Shown: positions 1-11,562, counted from the first letter of the stretch. The stretch is 64,000 bases of DNA from Isoetes taiwanensis (GCA_021234155.1 JAJEKV010000058.1:8246992-8310991), one strand, 5' to 3'. Made by a program: numbers and translations. The notes: a model not told the origin generated them from the letters alone.

Positions 1-2
1 CT

Positions 3-883
3 GAGGTTAGGAATCAAACCCCTGTGGTAGCTTTCATAGAAGAGAACGTGTCTGAACTTAACGGTGGCGTTCATGCTTCTGACAGTAAGCATCCGGGGAG
101 TGAAGTAGACGCTAAGACTGCTGCGGATGACGGCGACGATGAAAGGTAATTCACGCCCGGTAGCGATATGTAGCTTTGTTATGAAGGATAAAACGCGCTT
201 GGCGTGTATTGCAGAACACTTTTGCATGGCTAACTCTTTGTTTTCCATGGTTTAGGGCTCCACCTGCTTGTGACAAAATCATTGTCTTCGATCTGAATGG
301 TGTGCTGTGTAAAACGTTTCCTAAGAAGCTTATTAACAGTGATGACTTCGAGCAAGTCCCTCTAGAATCGAATACTAAGTGAATCTATCCTCGTCCACAC
401 TTAGAAGATATGATGAATGAGGCGTTCAGATTGTTTGAGTTGCCATCGGTCCCTCAATGGAACGCGAAATGTTGATGAAGTACTTAGGGTGTTACCAGGC
501 ATGAATCGAGACTTTGTGACGATTTGGGACCAAAGTAAGTGTATAAAGTTTCCACATCCAAGAGATCCGGATGGCAAACCGGTCTTCGTGAAACATCTTG
601 GTACTATGATGGATCAGCTTGGCATTCAAAAGAAAGAGGACATCATAATAGTAGATGATGATGCTCTTAAGTGCTTTTATAATCAAGGTCAGGCTCTAAA
701 TCCACCAACTTATACTCCACAACAGATGAGTTTCTAGTACTATTCATGTCCATCATGAGTGGCTTGGCTTCTGGTAAAACAGTATCAGATGTTGTCAAAA
801 CGCATCCAGAACTAGATCGGACTAAGGAGATGGATCCCTATCTTGAGAGTTATTTGACAAAGAAAGGACTAGTCCCTACATGA
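3..883 (+). pseudogene. Broken FCP1/NIF-like HAD phosphatase-family gene
   Basis: An acidic N-terminal piece (bases 3-145) joins through an apparent GT-AG intron (146-255) to a domain that opens with VFDLNGVLC (284-310). It continues with WDQSKC (about 525-542) and an IIIVDDDALK block, and ends TKKGLVPT before TGA at 881-883. This is the layout of the NLI-interacting-factor (FCP1-like) branch of the HAD superfamily, which includes protein phosphatases. The family motif is DxDx; here the second Asp is Asn, so the ancestor may already have been weakly active or inactive. Lesions: an in-frame TGA at 380-382, a frameshift between about 415 and 480, and a second between about 690 and 735 that returns to the original frame. 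The 5' end lies outside the window. Family assignment is firm; the exact paralog is not recognised. Confidence 0.72.
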
Positions 884-1224
884 TGTAATCTTCATATCAA
901 GTGAATACAATGTAAAAAGTGTTCTCTGTATATTGATGTGTTGTTATCTACAAATGCTAATCAAACACCACATTCTTCTCACTAAAACAAGAAAATGTTA
1001 AACCTCCCAGTACTACAATGCAAAAATTTGCAACAATGCAAAACAGCATGTCACACAACAAAACACTATATTGAGAAAAGGGTATGCAAAAGTGGCGTGC
1101 TTTTGGAACAGACATAAATCCAATTTAAATGAATGATGGTTATTTGGTAGTTTGTTGTATTTTTCATGCAAGATGGTCCACTCTTTCCATTCTGACGTGC
1201 TTGTATTTTTCATTTGGTACTAGT
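884..1224. other. Spacer without recognisable gene
   Basis: This is AT-rich sequence following the broken HAD gene. No conserved coding motif, RNA gene or repeat was recognised on either strand. Confidence 0.5.
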
Positions 1225-2962
1225 TTCATTTGCCTCGTCACTTCCATTTCTTTTGTATATCGCTATTATTTCTCATTTTCTTAGTCCTATTTACTCCATG
1301 GCTCCATGACACTTTGTCCAGGCTTCTGGTGCCATTGCTCACTTACTCATTTGTTATCTTGGTACACGTTGTGTTCACTTTGGCTGTGTTTGCTTCTACT
1401 TCGCATGGATATCTGATCCCTTGGTGCTATTTGCCCGTTGTTGGTCCCTTTAGCTCCCTTTTTTGTGCCGTTATTCTAGTGGTTTCACTCGGTGTCTTTT
1501 GCCCTTCTTTTTTCGTTTATCAAACAGTTGTCCTTTTGCTTTAAGCTACTCCGCTTCATTGCTTCATATCCTTGTTCCAGTTATTTTGTATTCTTTTGGA
1601 CTTGTTTTTGCGATCTGGTCCATCCCCTCGCCATTGCTTCAATATCTCAATTTGTTTTTTAGTCGGGTCTGCTCATTTTGTTTTTTCCATGATTTCCATT
1701 TTTTCAAGCGCTTTATGCTTTTGTTTCCGTTTGTTCAAGTTTGTCAATAGGTTGTTGGTTTTTTAGACGTTTTTACTTTTGTCATTTAGGTATTTCTGGC
1801 CCCTTGTCTCCAGTTTTTATGTTTCTGTGTTTTTTTTTGCATTGACCCCTTTTTATCTCCAGTTTTAGATTTGTTTCCCTTGCTCCATATAGCCCATTAG
1901 CCTCATCTATGCATTCTGTTTCTTTTATTCCAGTGATCCTTATGGACTCCTTTCTCCCTTTCTTTACTCCAGATTTTCAATCTATTCTATTAGTTTTGAC
2001 TTCCATTATGAATTTGTTGTGCCCCGCTCCTCATTATCTCAGTAGCTTCATTCGAAGGCATTTCTTTATTGGATTCGAGTTGCACTATTACCTTCATTAA
2101 TTTTCTTTTGGCTTGTTGTTCTGTTTAACTCTGGTGATTCTATTACTCCTTTAGTTGCTTCAGTTTCTTCTATGATTTCTTTGTCCTCTTGCACCTTGTT
2201 TCTTGCAGTTAGGATAGTTCAGATTTGTGAATCTTTGCTAGTGTAGTATTCATTAGTGCATTAGTCATTTGCCATCGTCACTCTATTGATGTCGTCATGT
2301 TTATGGCTCTGTTTCTTGTTGTTCCATTAATTTCTTTTCTCATCTCTTACTGTTCTATTCCATCTTCTCCTTCATTTTTTATGCTCCTCTTCCATTTTTC
2401 ACGGCATTGTTCTATTGTGTTCTTCATTTTTTATACATCTCATTGTTCAGCTTCTGGCTTTACCTGCTCACTCTGATTCTCTTGGCTCCTTTGTCTCTAC
2501 CTTCTCTTTTTTTCCCTTTGCTCCATTTTCCTTAGTTTGCTCTTCCTTCTTTTTTCTCTGGTTGCCCTGCTCGCGCCTTTGCTCTAGATGAGCCATCTCC
2601 CAGTACTCTGGAACTCCTTCCTCGCCCCTTCTCCTTGTTGGTCCCATTGCTCTTTTATCGTTTTTGATCCCCTCTTATCTCTTTTATCTCGTCTGTTCCA
2701 TTGATGTCGTGTAGTCTAGCCATCCTATGTTGTTCGATCTATGATTTGGTTTGTTTCATTCGCCTGACATAGTCTGTTCATCCTCCTTTGTCTGGGTTTA
2801 TTCTCTTTGTACCTTCATACTTGTGGCCGTTCCGCTTTTGCCTTGTCTTCCATCAGCCTTATCTGTGCATTCTGTGTGTGGTCTCATTTCTCCCTTCCTA
2901 TCGAACATATTTCACTCTGGTTTCTTTTCTCTCTTTGTCTATATTGAGATTTGTTCCTCTTC

Positions 2963-3053
2963 TATCGGCCGACATATATATTGTCATAGGACCCATCCTA
3001 GGAATGCCACGGTTCTATTGCGATAGCAATAGAACCGACATTCCTTGGATGGG
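2963..3053. repeat. Two-tier foldback
   Basis: A perfect 12-bp stem (CGGTTCTATTGC at 3010-3021 with its complement at 3026-3037, loop GATA) is nested in an outer stem. The outer arms are CCCATCCTAGGAATG at 2992-3006 and its near-complement at 3039-3053, 14 of 15 paired. The 44 bases at 2963-3006 recur at 4331-4374 without the distal arm. Confidence 0.7.
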
Positions 3054-3074
3054 GACGCCCCTTCTTGCACTCCC

Positions 3075-3573
3075 TATTTATTCAACCTCTTTCATTGTTT
3101 CGTCATCAGCGTTCTCTTGAGCTAGATTTTTTCATCTTCTCTATCCTACCAGTTTCCCTCACCCTCCCTCCCTTGATGGTTTGTCTGCATCTGATCATAT
3201 CCGCGTTTTCCTTTTTCCATTATCCCCCTTTCATTTCTTTTCCTTTTTAGTCCGTTAACCATCTCCGTCTTTGGTTTCCATACTTTGGGTCGCTCAGGAG
3301 CCTCTAAATGTTTCATGGCTTTCTTTCTATGTTTTTATGGCGCATATGTTCTTATTCTTTAGTTTTCTCGGTGTGGCACCGTAGCTTTCCAGGCCTACTC
3401 ATTATTTTATTCTTCTCGGTGTTTGTATAATCTTCTGTATTTTTTGATGTTCCTTTGTCACTCCTCCTATCGATTCAGCCTCTCTTTATTGTTCGATCAT
3501 CAGCGTTCTCTTGAGCTAGATTTCTCCTCTTCTCTATCCTATCAGTTTCCCTCACCCTCCCTCCCTTGATGGT
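3075..3573. repeat. Direct duplication of about 105 bp
   Basis: Bases 3075-3180 and 3467-3573 share TCATCAGCGTTCTCTTGAGC and the following CCCTCACCCTCCCTCCCTTG block, with a few substitutions. The copies are about 390 bp apart in the same orientation, so this part of the tract grew by duplication. Confidence 0.7.
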
Positions 3574-3958
3574 TTTTTCATTTTATCGTGTTCGTTATTT
3601 TCTTTTCTATGCCCTTTAAATTTGCATTCTTTATTTCCTCAGCGTGGCTTTGTAGCCTCTGAGGCATACTTATTGGTTTACTCTTTCTTGGCATGGCACT
3701 AGTATTTTATTTATTCATTCATGCTTTCTCTCGGTGTGGCGTTGTAGCCTTCGAGTCAATATTTATGATTCATGTTTTCTCTCGGCGTGGCGCTGTTGCC
3801 CCCGAGATCATATTTATTGTTTTTTCTCGGCGTGGCGCTGTAGCCTCCGAGGCAGCACTAATCGGTTGTTTTTTCCCGCGATGGTCATTCCGCGGACGGT
3901 TCCCGATTGGTTAAATTTGTTGTTTCTTTCTCGGCGTGGCCCTGGAGCCTCCGAGTCT
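3366..3958. repeat. Tandem short-hairpin repeat CTCGG...CCGAG
   Basis: About six variants of CTCGGCGTGGCGCTGTAGCC followed by TCCGAG occur near 3368, 3640, 3727, 3779, 3826 and 3930. Each can fold through the CTCGG/CCGAG ends around a loop of about 15 bases. Spacing is irregular, from about 45 to 270 bp. Several loop differences leave the stem intact, but the sample is too small to prove selection. Confidence 0.6.
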
Positions 3959-4330
3959 TCTTGCCTATGGCATCTGACTCATTGACGGGTTATTTTTCTT
4001 TCAGCCTTGATTCTGCAGGATTGTTTAAGGTCTTGTGGTTGCCATAGTGCGTGGGGTCGTGCTTCAACTATTTGCTTGGGTTTTCTCAAAAACCTAAGAA
4101 GGCGTGGTTCTTCTTCCCGATGAGGAGCAGTCACCGGGTCTTCTCACCTTTGCATCGACCAAGTGGCGGATAAAACCATCTTTTATGTTGTATTCTTCAG
4201 TATCATCATGCTCTCGATGGTTGTATAGTTTCGGAGCATTTAAAGTCCATATTTCCTAATTTATCTATCTCTACTGAGGGATCCATTTGTACTCAATATT
4301 TTACAAAGCTCAATGAGAACACCACTTCAC

Positions 4331-4374
4331 TATCGGCCGACATATATGTTGTCATAGGACCCATCCTAGGAATG
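4331..4374. repeat. Second copy of the 44-bp left arm of the foldback at 2963
   Basis: It matches 2963-3006 in the same orientation with one mismatch (ATATATATT against ATATATGTT). The pair brackets about 1.37 kb of the pyrimidine-rich tract. The downstream arm of the foldback is absent here. Confidence 0.75.
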
Positions 4375-5215
4375 GATAATAAGCTTGGTGCATCCCTAAC
4401 TATGCCATAAAAAAATCTCTTTAAATTTTCTTCCTGTTATGCGTTTTAAATCTTAATTTGAAGCCTGACATGGATAACAATTGGACTAAAGAATTGAAGC
4501 CTGTAGTTCTTAATTCTTGTAACGATTTTTACTCTAACGTATGCCCTTGGATGAATGCAGGTGAGCTTCAGTCCTTGACTTTGGATTGGGAGTATCCACT
4601 CAACAAGAGTTACATGGCAGTATTCTTAGAGAATGTTATGAGATAAAATTATTGTAGAATATGAAATGAGATGTGACAATCATGCAATGCATGTGGTATT
4701 ATTTAGCAAGCTTGACTACCATCCTCTCCACCCCCCTCCCCCTTCCCACTTCCTACAACAATCTTTGAAATTCTAGCCTATAAACGCATTCAACATCTCA
4801 GCCAAAAATTGACGTGGCTAAAATCTAGACATTAGATTTCTTACTTTTTATTCTCGGAGCTGAGGGACTTAGAAATTCCTTCAAAAAAATCATTCTTCAG
4901 TCCTTCGATCCGACATGGTTTTTGGAATGCCCCAAACATAACCTGTTTGCGTATATATTCTGGTAAGGCTATTCGAAATACAAAAACGAGCGGAAGTACT
5001 TTACCAGAAGAATTTTTGTTCTCTACATTTGGACCTTTTCTGGGTTGACAATCTATTGTCTTGACGAACAGAACATTTCAAGATTCACAAGTTTTATAGA
5101 TGATGATTGACTGTATCAAGCCGTGGACGCAACAAAGCGCATGCAGCAGCAAGATATTTCAAATCAACTGGGATAATGTTTATGGTCTCTTTTAGGAATG
5201 TGAAAAACGAAAAGA
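4375..5215. other. Spacer with one short exon-like frame
   Basis: A frame at 4458-4646 on the plus strand runs without stops and includes a possible splice donor (GCAG|GTGAGC near 4557). It matches nothing I recognise. It could be an upstream exon of the methyltransferase relic that follows. The rest is AT-rich. Confidence 0.25.
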
Positions 5216-6346
5216 TTTGAGATGTGGAAGGCGAGTGCAGGCACTTATGGTCCATGATGGACTTGATTCGGTTCTCTTTTTGGAGACCATCTCATTCGCC
5301 TTTTCACACATTATGATGTTTTAAATGATGCCAATCCTCTCAAGGCTCCAGAGCCCTATATTGATCAATAGGTGCAGGTTTTTGAAACAAGTAATTCAAC
5401 CAAGTAACTTCACATTATGCATAGCCGATATACCTTATGGCTTCAAGATAAAGGATAATCGCTTTGACGACAAAGCTTTTACTTGGAAGGAGGTGGAGGC
5501 ATTTCTGGAAGGATTTAAAGAGATCACCACCTCCTCCTATTGGAGAGTAATTTTATTTCATTCAGATGTTCAAACAATGTCTGTGATAAAGCCACTGTCT
5601 ACAATATGAAATGCTGGTTTTGAGGGTTGCATGTGGTAAGTTTAAACTTATCTTCATTTTGAAACGTACCGTTCACTTTTCTGATTTCTAGTTTCTGTAG
5701 GATAAAAACAAATAATAAAGGCAATGGTGGTGAAGCTCGTCTAGTTAATAAGTTGGAGCATCTCCATATTGGATACTATAGTGTTGACGGTAAAAGGAGT
5801 ATGCAGCATTACAACACAACAGATGAAACTCAACCACCAAGCAACGTGTTTTGTTATCCAGCTGTGCTTCCAAAGTTGAAAGATCCTCAGAGACAGGGAC
5901 AAATAGTATCACATTATCAAAAGCCCCAGAAGTTAATTTCTAAGCTTATTAGTTGGTTTTCAAGACCAAGTGACTGGATTTTCTGGATTAGGGGCAACTG
6001 CAGTTTGTGCCCTTAAGAAAGGACGAAACATTATCTCAGTTGATATTGATCTATATAATGTTAGTTTTATAAAAACAAAAATAAGTTCTTGTGAGTCCTT
6101 GCCTGATGAAAATCAGGAGTTAGGCGACAATAGCTTTAGTGGAACTCTAACAGAAACTTTCTCTGAAATTCAGCCACCACCTAGTGGTAGGTCTGATGAC
6201 GAGGTTGTTTTTGCAGAGCTTGATCTCGCTACTGTAATTCCTGAAGAAACTCCTAAGGCTTCATCAACAATTCCTTTGGTAAATATTGGCCTTGAAAAGG
6301 AGAAAGAGAAGAATGGAACTGATGAAGAAGAACCCATTGATTACTG
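5216..6346 (+). pseudogene. Broken N4-cytosine/N6-adenine DNA methyltransferase (beta class)
   Basis: The order of motifs is that of beta-class amino-methyltransferases. Motif IV comes first as ADIPYGF (about 5423-5443; canonical form D/N/S-PP-Y), then WRVILFHSDVQ, then NAGFEGCMWIK. A helix opening QKPQKLISKLI precedes the SAM-binding motif I GFSGLGAT (about 5976-5999), followed by KKGRNIISVDID. A GT-AG intron fits 5636-5700 and keeps phase. The C-terminal tail is acidic and ends DEEEPIDY. Lesions: TAA at about 5322, an in-frame TGA at 5607-5609, and a frameshift at about 5970-5985, just before motif I. Such enzymes are mainly bacterial; a few eukaryotes, liverworts among them, have related genes. 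Whether the ancestor made 4mC or 6mA cannot be told, because DIPY fits neither canonical form. Confidence 0.72.
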
Positions 6347-6512
6347 AAGTAGTTTAACATTTTCTTGAGATACGAAGTTTAAGAACTCCTTGTTGTGAAT
6401 TAAATTGCCATTTCTTTGGTAATCGTTTTACTATTTTGTCATTTGCTTGAGATATGAAGTTTAAGAACTACTTGTTGTGAATTAATTTGTCATTTCTTTG
6501 GTGATTGTTTTT
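6347..6512. repeat. Tandem duplication, period 82 bp
   Basis: Two adjacent copies begin TTGAGATACGAAGTTTAAGA (6365) and TTGAGATATGAAGTTTAAGA (6447) and both run through TTGTTGTGAATTAA. They lie just after the methyltransferase stop and may be its duplicated 3' untranslated region. Confidence 0.75.
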
Positions 6513-9500
6513 TTCCTTTAGTAACATGCTTGTGATCTTTTTGTTTTAAAAATTGTGTTGTGCTTTTAATTAAATAATTCTTAAACCTTATGTTATTTGT
6601 CAAACATCTTTCAACTAGTAGAGCTTGAAATTGATAATTTTTTTCGTTATTGTTTGATTCCTACTCTTTAAAAAGAAAAGAGAAAAGAACAACCATTTAG
6701 TCCTAATAAACTATTGGAAAGAGACTAGCACTTCGATTATTTGGTTATAAGTGAACAAATTAAGTAATCTTAAAGATGAATGATTCGATTGCATGCTTGT
6801 AACTCTATAAATGAAGTTTTAATACAGATGAATGCACTTTAAGATCCTTTGTCAATGCTATTTTTCGTTAGCAACTTCATGCATTATCGAAAATCTTCTA
6901 AAAGTTGCTATGTCGTAAGATGTTCTTTGTTAGAGTGATCATGTAGATAGAAAAAGCATACTAAAAATGCCTAATTTTAAGCTTCTATTTATCAGTAATT
7001 TTCTGCAATGATTAAAATAGGACAAAAAATGCTCAAATTTATACTGCCATGCATTAACAATTAAAAGTCTTGAAAAAAAGAGCATTTTTCTAACTTCATT
7101 CAATTTTTTTAAAGGAATCTTTTAAATGCACTTTTAAAATAAATGCGTTTAATTTAAGATGTTGTTTTAGGAGCAAAAAATAGTTCATAAATTGTAAGCG
7201 TAAAATTTTTAAAAGAAGTTACCTAACTGGGCACATTGATCAGGAGCAAAAAATAGATCGTAATTTTTTTGAGAGAAATTACATAATTGGATACGTTGGT
7301 GTTGCTGAATTGTAATATTTCATTCGGTGTTAAACCTAGAGCACTTGAAGTTTCAAGTAAAAGTGTTAAAAGTGGAGCAACTCCAAGGACAATAAAAAGT
7401 GTGCTAACAAAAGGTTTGCCAAAATAAGTTGACACATGATTTCATTCATGTGAACAATTTTAATTAAAAGAAGATATTTGATGGAAGGCCTACTATGGCC
7501 TTTACATATATGTTTGATATGAAAGTTAGTTGGAATCTTATTCATAAGTAAAGAAGATAGAGCAAGTTAATGCTAGTAAAGTAAATGGGGAATATAAAAC
7601 ATGCATTACTATTTTGAAAGTTGGATAGTAAATGTTGGTTTGTCATCTTTAAGACCACCTATCTTGTCTACAATCAGTTCTCCAGTATGCAATGATTATC
7701 TCAATAGTGCTTCCATATACAAAGCTTTGATTGATGCTTTCCTACCAGGAAAAGGTACAATAGTTAAAAGTTCATTAAATAAGTGCATATAAGTAACGTC
7801 CTCAATAACTCAATAAGGAATAGAGCCACATCAATATAACTATATCTAAATCTAAAGGGCAAACATTAAAAAACCTATTTGTTTAGAGCTAATAAATATA
7901 TTGTGGTTAACCTTGCAATGTGTCCAGCCCACCTCAAAACCGAAAACCTCAAGGACTTCACCAACATAGCACCATCATCTTAACACGTCAAAAGAACTTA
8001 GAATGGCTGCTTGCTTTTAGAGTTCAATTATATTTAAATGACGTGAAGATCACCTGTGCCTGAACACACCTATTCATATTGCATAACTGCATAACTAAGA
8101 AAAACACAAAAGTGTAGCTTGCCGTGTAGAATTATAGCATTGCAATCCACTCCTCTATGCACATATCATAAATGGATGTCTGACAAATGGTTAAATAGTT
8201 GTCACAAGAAAATAATATTAAAAGCCATGCAAATGATGCTTTGCATAATATCTGCTCCATTAACATACTTCAGCCTATGATAAGTTTATCCATCTTCTTA
8301 TGGAATGCATGAATATACACGAGTCACGACCAAGGAGCAAAATTGCAACCCAATTGGGTTGATTGGGTTGCACAGACTACCAACATTTAGCTATTGGTTT
8401 GCATCTGAAAACCAAATTATTGGACAAGGTTTACATCTGAAAACCGATTCTTGAGGAATGGTTTTCAGGAATATTCCTTGAATATTCCATTTTAAAAGAA
8501 GGGACTAATATAAGTTTTATTTATAGCAATTATATAATTATAATGGATAGACCCTTTTTTTTCCCAATCATCCTTGTTTTGCCCCAATTCTTGGCGCCCA
8601 TCTCAGACCAATGTCCATAATTTGTTGATCCGCATCAAGTCCGCTCATCATAGCGATCTGCAGATACAAATTTATGCATCAATTTTCGCTGGCAGCGACC
8701 TGGAAGATGGAACGACGGAGTAAAATGGGTTATATAAGTATAACGATTTGCTCTTTGGCATTGGCAGGCACCTATTCTTGCAGCAGCATCATTTCTTCCA
8801 GATTCACTCATTCTTATTTCTTTGTATGGCTAAGAGCACATTGCTTTCTTATTGGAATAAAGCTCCTGTATTCCGGAAGGATATCAACTGGGATGATGTA
8901 CTTGAGACATGGTCTAGTACTCGTCGTAGAAGAGGTTGAAAACCAGATTTTTGAAGATGGTTTACATTGGAAAACCAAATTATGTAAGTAGGTTTGCAGT
9001 ATATAACCTTGTTTATTTTGAATTTTGATCCCTGGTCACGACCATATTCTTCAGCATGCATATAACCATGAAACTCGCCTTGCATAGTTACACAGTAACA
9101 TTTTAGATGCTTCCACCCTGTCATAAGAACTGGCAACAGGGCATGAAAATGATTAGCATCATAAATGGGCTTAGAAAATCTAGAGAAATTGAAATTTAGA
9201 AGCAATTCATCGATATAAAAAGACATCACATATAATTCGTCTTTGTCTTTTCTTTCATACTTTGCATGCCAGCTTCAATAACATCATCTACCTGAAAACT
9301 TAATGTTAGCCTGCGACTTGTGACTGTAAGACAGTCACTCTAAATCATATCAATATGCATGCTAGCTCTACTTAAATAGCGTTACACAAAAATTCAAAAT
9401 GTGTTTTACTGGAATGAGGTTAAGAAAACACAAACAACCTGATAGCAGATGGTGTCAAAAATCAAGCAAGCAGTCATTTGGCAACATAACAATATAACAA

Positions 9501-9819
9501 CAAAGTCAGGATCTGCAGAACAGCAGAACCTACTAAGTTATATTAACCAAAATGCATTACGAAACAAAGGACCACAAGCCAAAAGAAATCTAGAGATGTT
9601 AACATAACAATCCACAGGACTTACCTAAGCCTGCACGGATTTTGTATCAGAACTGAAAGGCAGTTAGCGCTTTTATGCCGTCCCGAAAACCATCACAGTT
9701 CTATCAAGCTGGAAGAAAAGATCAAGTTGACATATCATCTCTGATTCTGTACCAGATTGAGCCCTAAATAGCATATCTGCGCCAAGCATCTAACCACATC
9801 AGATTACATTCTAATTCCT
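6513..9819. other. AT-rich intergenic stretch
   Basis: No gene was recognised on either strand. A ~72-bp tandem duplication starts at 7169 and 7242 (AGGAGCAAAAAATAG). Around 8390-8990 several GGTTTxCATCTGAAAACC-like words recur, possibly remnants of a small element. Open frames at 8674-9229 overlap on both strands and show no conserved motif. Confidence 0.5.
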
Positions 9820-10227
9820 GATTGTCTTGGCATGCTTTCCCGCAGAATCATGGTAGCAAACAATGGTATCTGCTGAACTCTCATAATTGCAAACTCCAGT
9901 CCCACTGCACTTGTTCCTGCAAGCATTGCAACCAGAAAGTCGTTGTCCAGCGAGATCCTGCTATGATGCACCTGTGTAAGTCCAATCTCTTCTTATGTTG
10001 GATTGGGCTGCAAAATGATGATCCTGAACAGCAATGGGTGATTCTGGATCAAGAAAAATATGTTCTAGAGGATAAAGGGCTAGGACTCTAGGAGCAAGAA
10101 AAAAATGCGCAACCGTGATAAGGGTACAAAGAATGCTGCCAACATGACAGCCTGCCATGAAAGTACCATGCAACGCAAAGCAGGATTTATGAGTTTCTTG
10201 CTCTAAAACAAATGCTGGATCTCGCAA
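9820..10227 (-). pseudogene. Possible cysteine-rich receptor-kinase ectodomain fragment
   Basis: Read on the minus strand, two adjoining frames separated by a stop give a Trp-containing stretch. It is followed by a Cys cluster with the spacing CNACRNKCSGTGVCNY and, 11 residues later, CY. This loosely resembles the Cys-rich module before the membrane segment of wall-associated-kinase-like receptors (C..C..SGG.CGY...CYC). No kinase domain or signal peptide was found nearby, and the resemblance could be chance. I regard it as a weak call. Confidence 0.22.
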
Positions 10228-10790
10228 CTGAAACGACTATTAGGACCATTACTTTATCTTCCATATCCTTCCCCATCGAAATCATCAGGATATCTGGCCG
10301 ATCTTGCAAAGGACCCCATCAAAATCATCAGGGCATCTGTGCCGCTCTTGCAAAAGGGACTGGAATCATGTTTCCATGGGCAGAATGCAGGCAGCCATTT
10401 GGGCTCCATGTAACTGCAATTTGCTCCACGTTTCACCTGCATTTCTTGCTCAGACTGCCTAAGATACTTGCTCTAAGGATGTTCCACACATATGAAACGT
10501 TATCATCTACTTGTATTTGCAGATGCAAAGAAAACCCAAATTGTACAAGCGTTGAGACCTAATCCAATTCCAAGACCAGCAGGGCGGACAAACGCACCAG
10601 AAGAGGCCGCATTTCAGCCAGTTTCAGACTATCAGAGGCTGCCCGGAGCAATGGCAACAGCGAAAGGGTAGCGCATCTAATGAGCCGCTGCTTACTCTGC
10701 TTTACTCTGCAAAGCATTACTTAGCCTCGTGCATTGAATTAAAAGAAATACAAAGAAGCATAGTTTAGGTGCATGCCAGAGTGAATAGAA

Positions 10791-10920
10791 CCTGGGGTTG
10801 GGTGTAGAAGGCCACGGCCAACTAAGGAGATCATGGCAAATAACCCTCGAGGCCGGCAGACCGAGAGGGTTATTTTGCCATGATCCCCGAGAGGGAGGGT
10901 TGGCCTCCCTTAAACCCAGG
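10791..10920. mobile_element. 130-bp foldback MITE-like element
   Basis: Nested inverted repeats fold nearly the whole segment. The outer ends are CCTGGGGTTGGG and its approximate complement ending CCCAGG. The inner arms, GATCATGGCAAATAACCCTC (10829-10848) and its complement at 10865-10885, differ by a single base. The loop is GC-rich. No clear target duplication was found, so the element class is unassigned. Confidence 0.6.
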
Positions 10921-11214
10921 TCCGAGCAAGTTATGTTACCTGATTTGATGCTAATATCTGATATCTAAGGCGATTTTCATGATTCCCAATAGCTTGTTTC
11001 TAGCTTCAAGATTTTCAGGATTTTTTTTCGTTGGATACAAGCTCAAGCCATGCCATCGCTGCACATATTTCTGATTCCGTAGTTCCATTCCGAAGTACCT
11101 CTCAAAAGGGCATGAACCTTGTTTTTGCCTTCATAGTTTCATGTTTTGAAACAAGAACAAGGCAGGAGCTATCGGATTTCAAAAAGGTATGCCAGAGCAT
11201 CGCCGGATTTGGTG
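10921..11214. other. Left flank of the copia insertion
   Basis: Unique-looking sequence with no recognised gene. It ends in CTTAG (11215-11219), which is repeated at 25794-25798 on the far side of the copia element. Confidence 0.5.
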
Positions 11215-11219
11215 CTTAG

Positions 11220-11549
11220 TGTTGATAGGAGAATGAAGAACGCAAACTGAATCTCATATATTGATGTAAATCAATGATAACAATGAGTGACAAATGACAA
11301 TGAAGGTAATCAAGAACAGAAGGTAATACTGAATGGAAAAGCGAAAACTGGAAGAAGAGCCCGATTCTTCGTTCTTGCTTCTAATGTTGTGAGCTATTTA
11401 TACTAGTGGCTCACAACGGTTGATGCTGGAAATAGGAAAAGGAATCTGCTATTCCTGGAAGCTCCTGAACGTGGGAGAATCTCTTTAACTGCTTCTCTGA
11501 TCATAGGAATCTCTGACACTGCAGTAATGAGAGAATAATCCAATCAATA
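11220..11549 (-). repeat. Copia 3' LTR
   Basis: It appears identical over 330 bp to the 5' LTR. The TATA-like word and its flanking inverted repeat lie at 11394-11402 and 11386-11417. The integration site CTTAG precedes it on the plus strand. Confidence 0.95.
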
Positions 11550-11558
11550 CCCCCACTC
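11550..11558 (-). promoter_or_regulatory. Polypurine tract
   Basis: On the minus strand GAGTGGGGG abuts the 3' LTR start TATTG. This is where plus-strand DNA synthesis is primed in LTR elements, and it independently fixes the LTR boundary at TA. Confidence 0.8.
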
Positions 11559-11562
11559 AGTG

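Larger units (their letters stand above)
1225..4320 (+). repeat. About 3 kb pyrimidine-skewed low-complexity tract
   Basis: The plus strand is dominated by T and C for roughly 3 kb, with runs built from TTTTCTC, CTCCATTT and TTGTTCC-like words. The long hydrophobic open frames here (Phe/Leu/Ser-rich) follow from this composition and resemble no protein I know. It contains a ~105-bp direct duplication, a hairpin block and a tandem hairpin repeat, listed separately. The purine/pyrimidine asymmetry suggests an old degenerate satellite or a transposon interior; this is inference. Confidence 0.6.

Noticed and set aside
1230-2100. Hydrophobic Phe/Leu-rich open frames resembling membrane proteins
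   Set aside because: They follow from the T+C composition, overlap in several frames and show no conserved motif.
2963-4374. A Helitron bounded by the 44-bp repeats
   Set aside because: No 3' CTRR after a terminal hairpin and no Rep/helicase sequence was seen.
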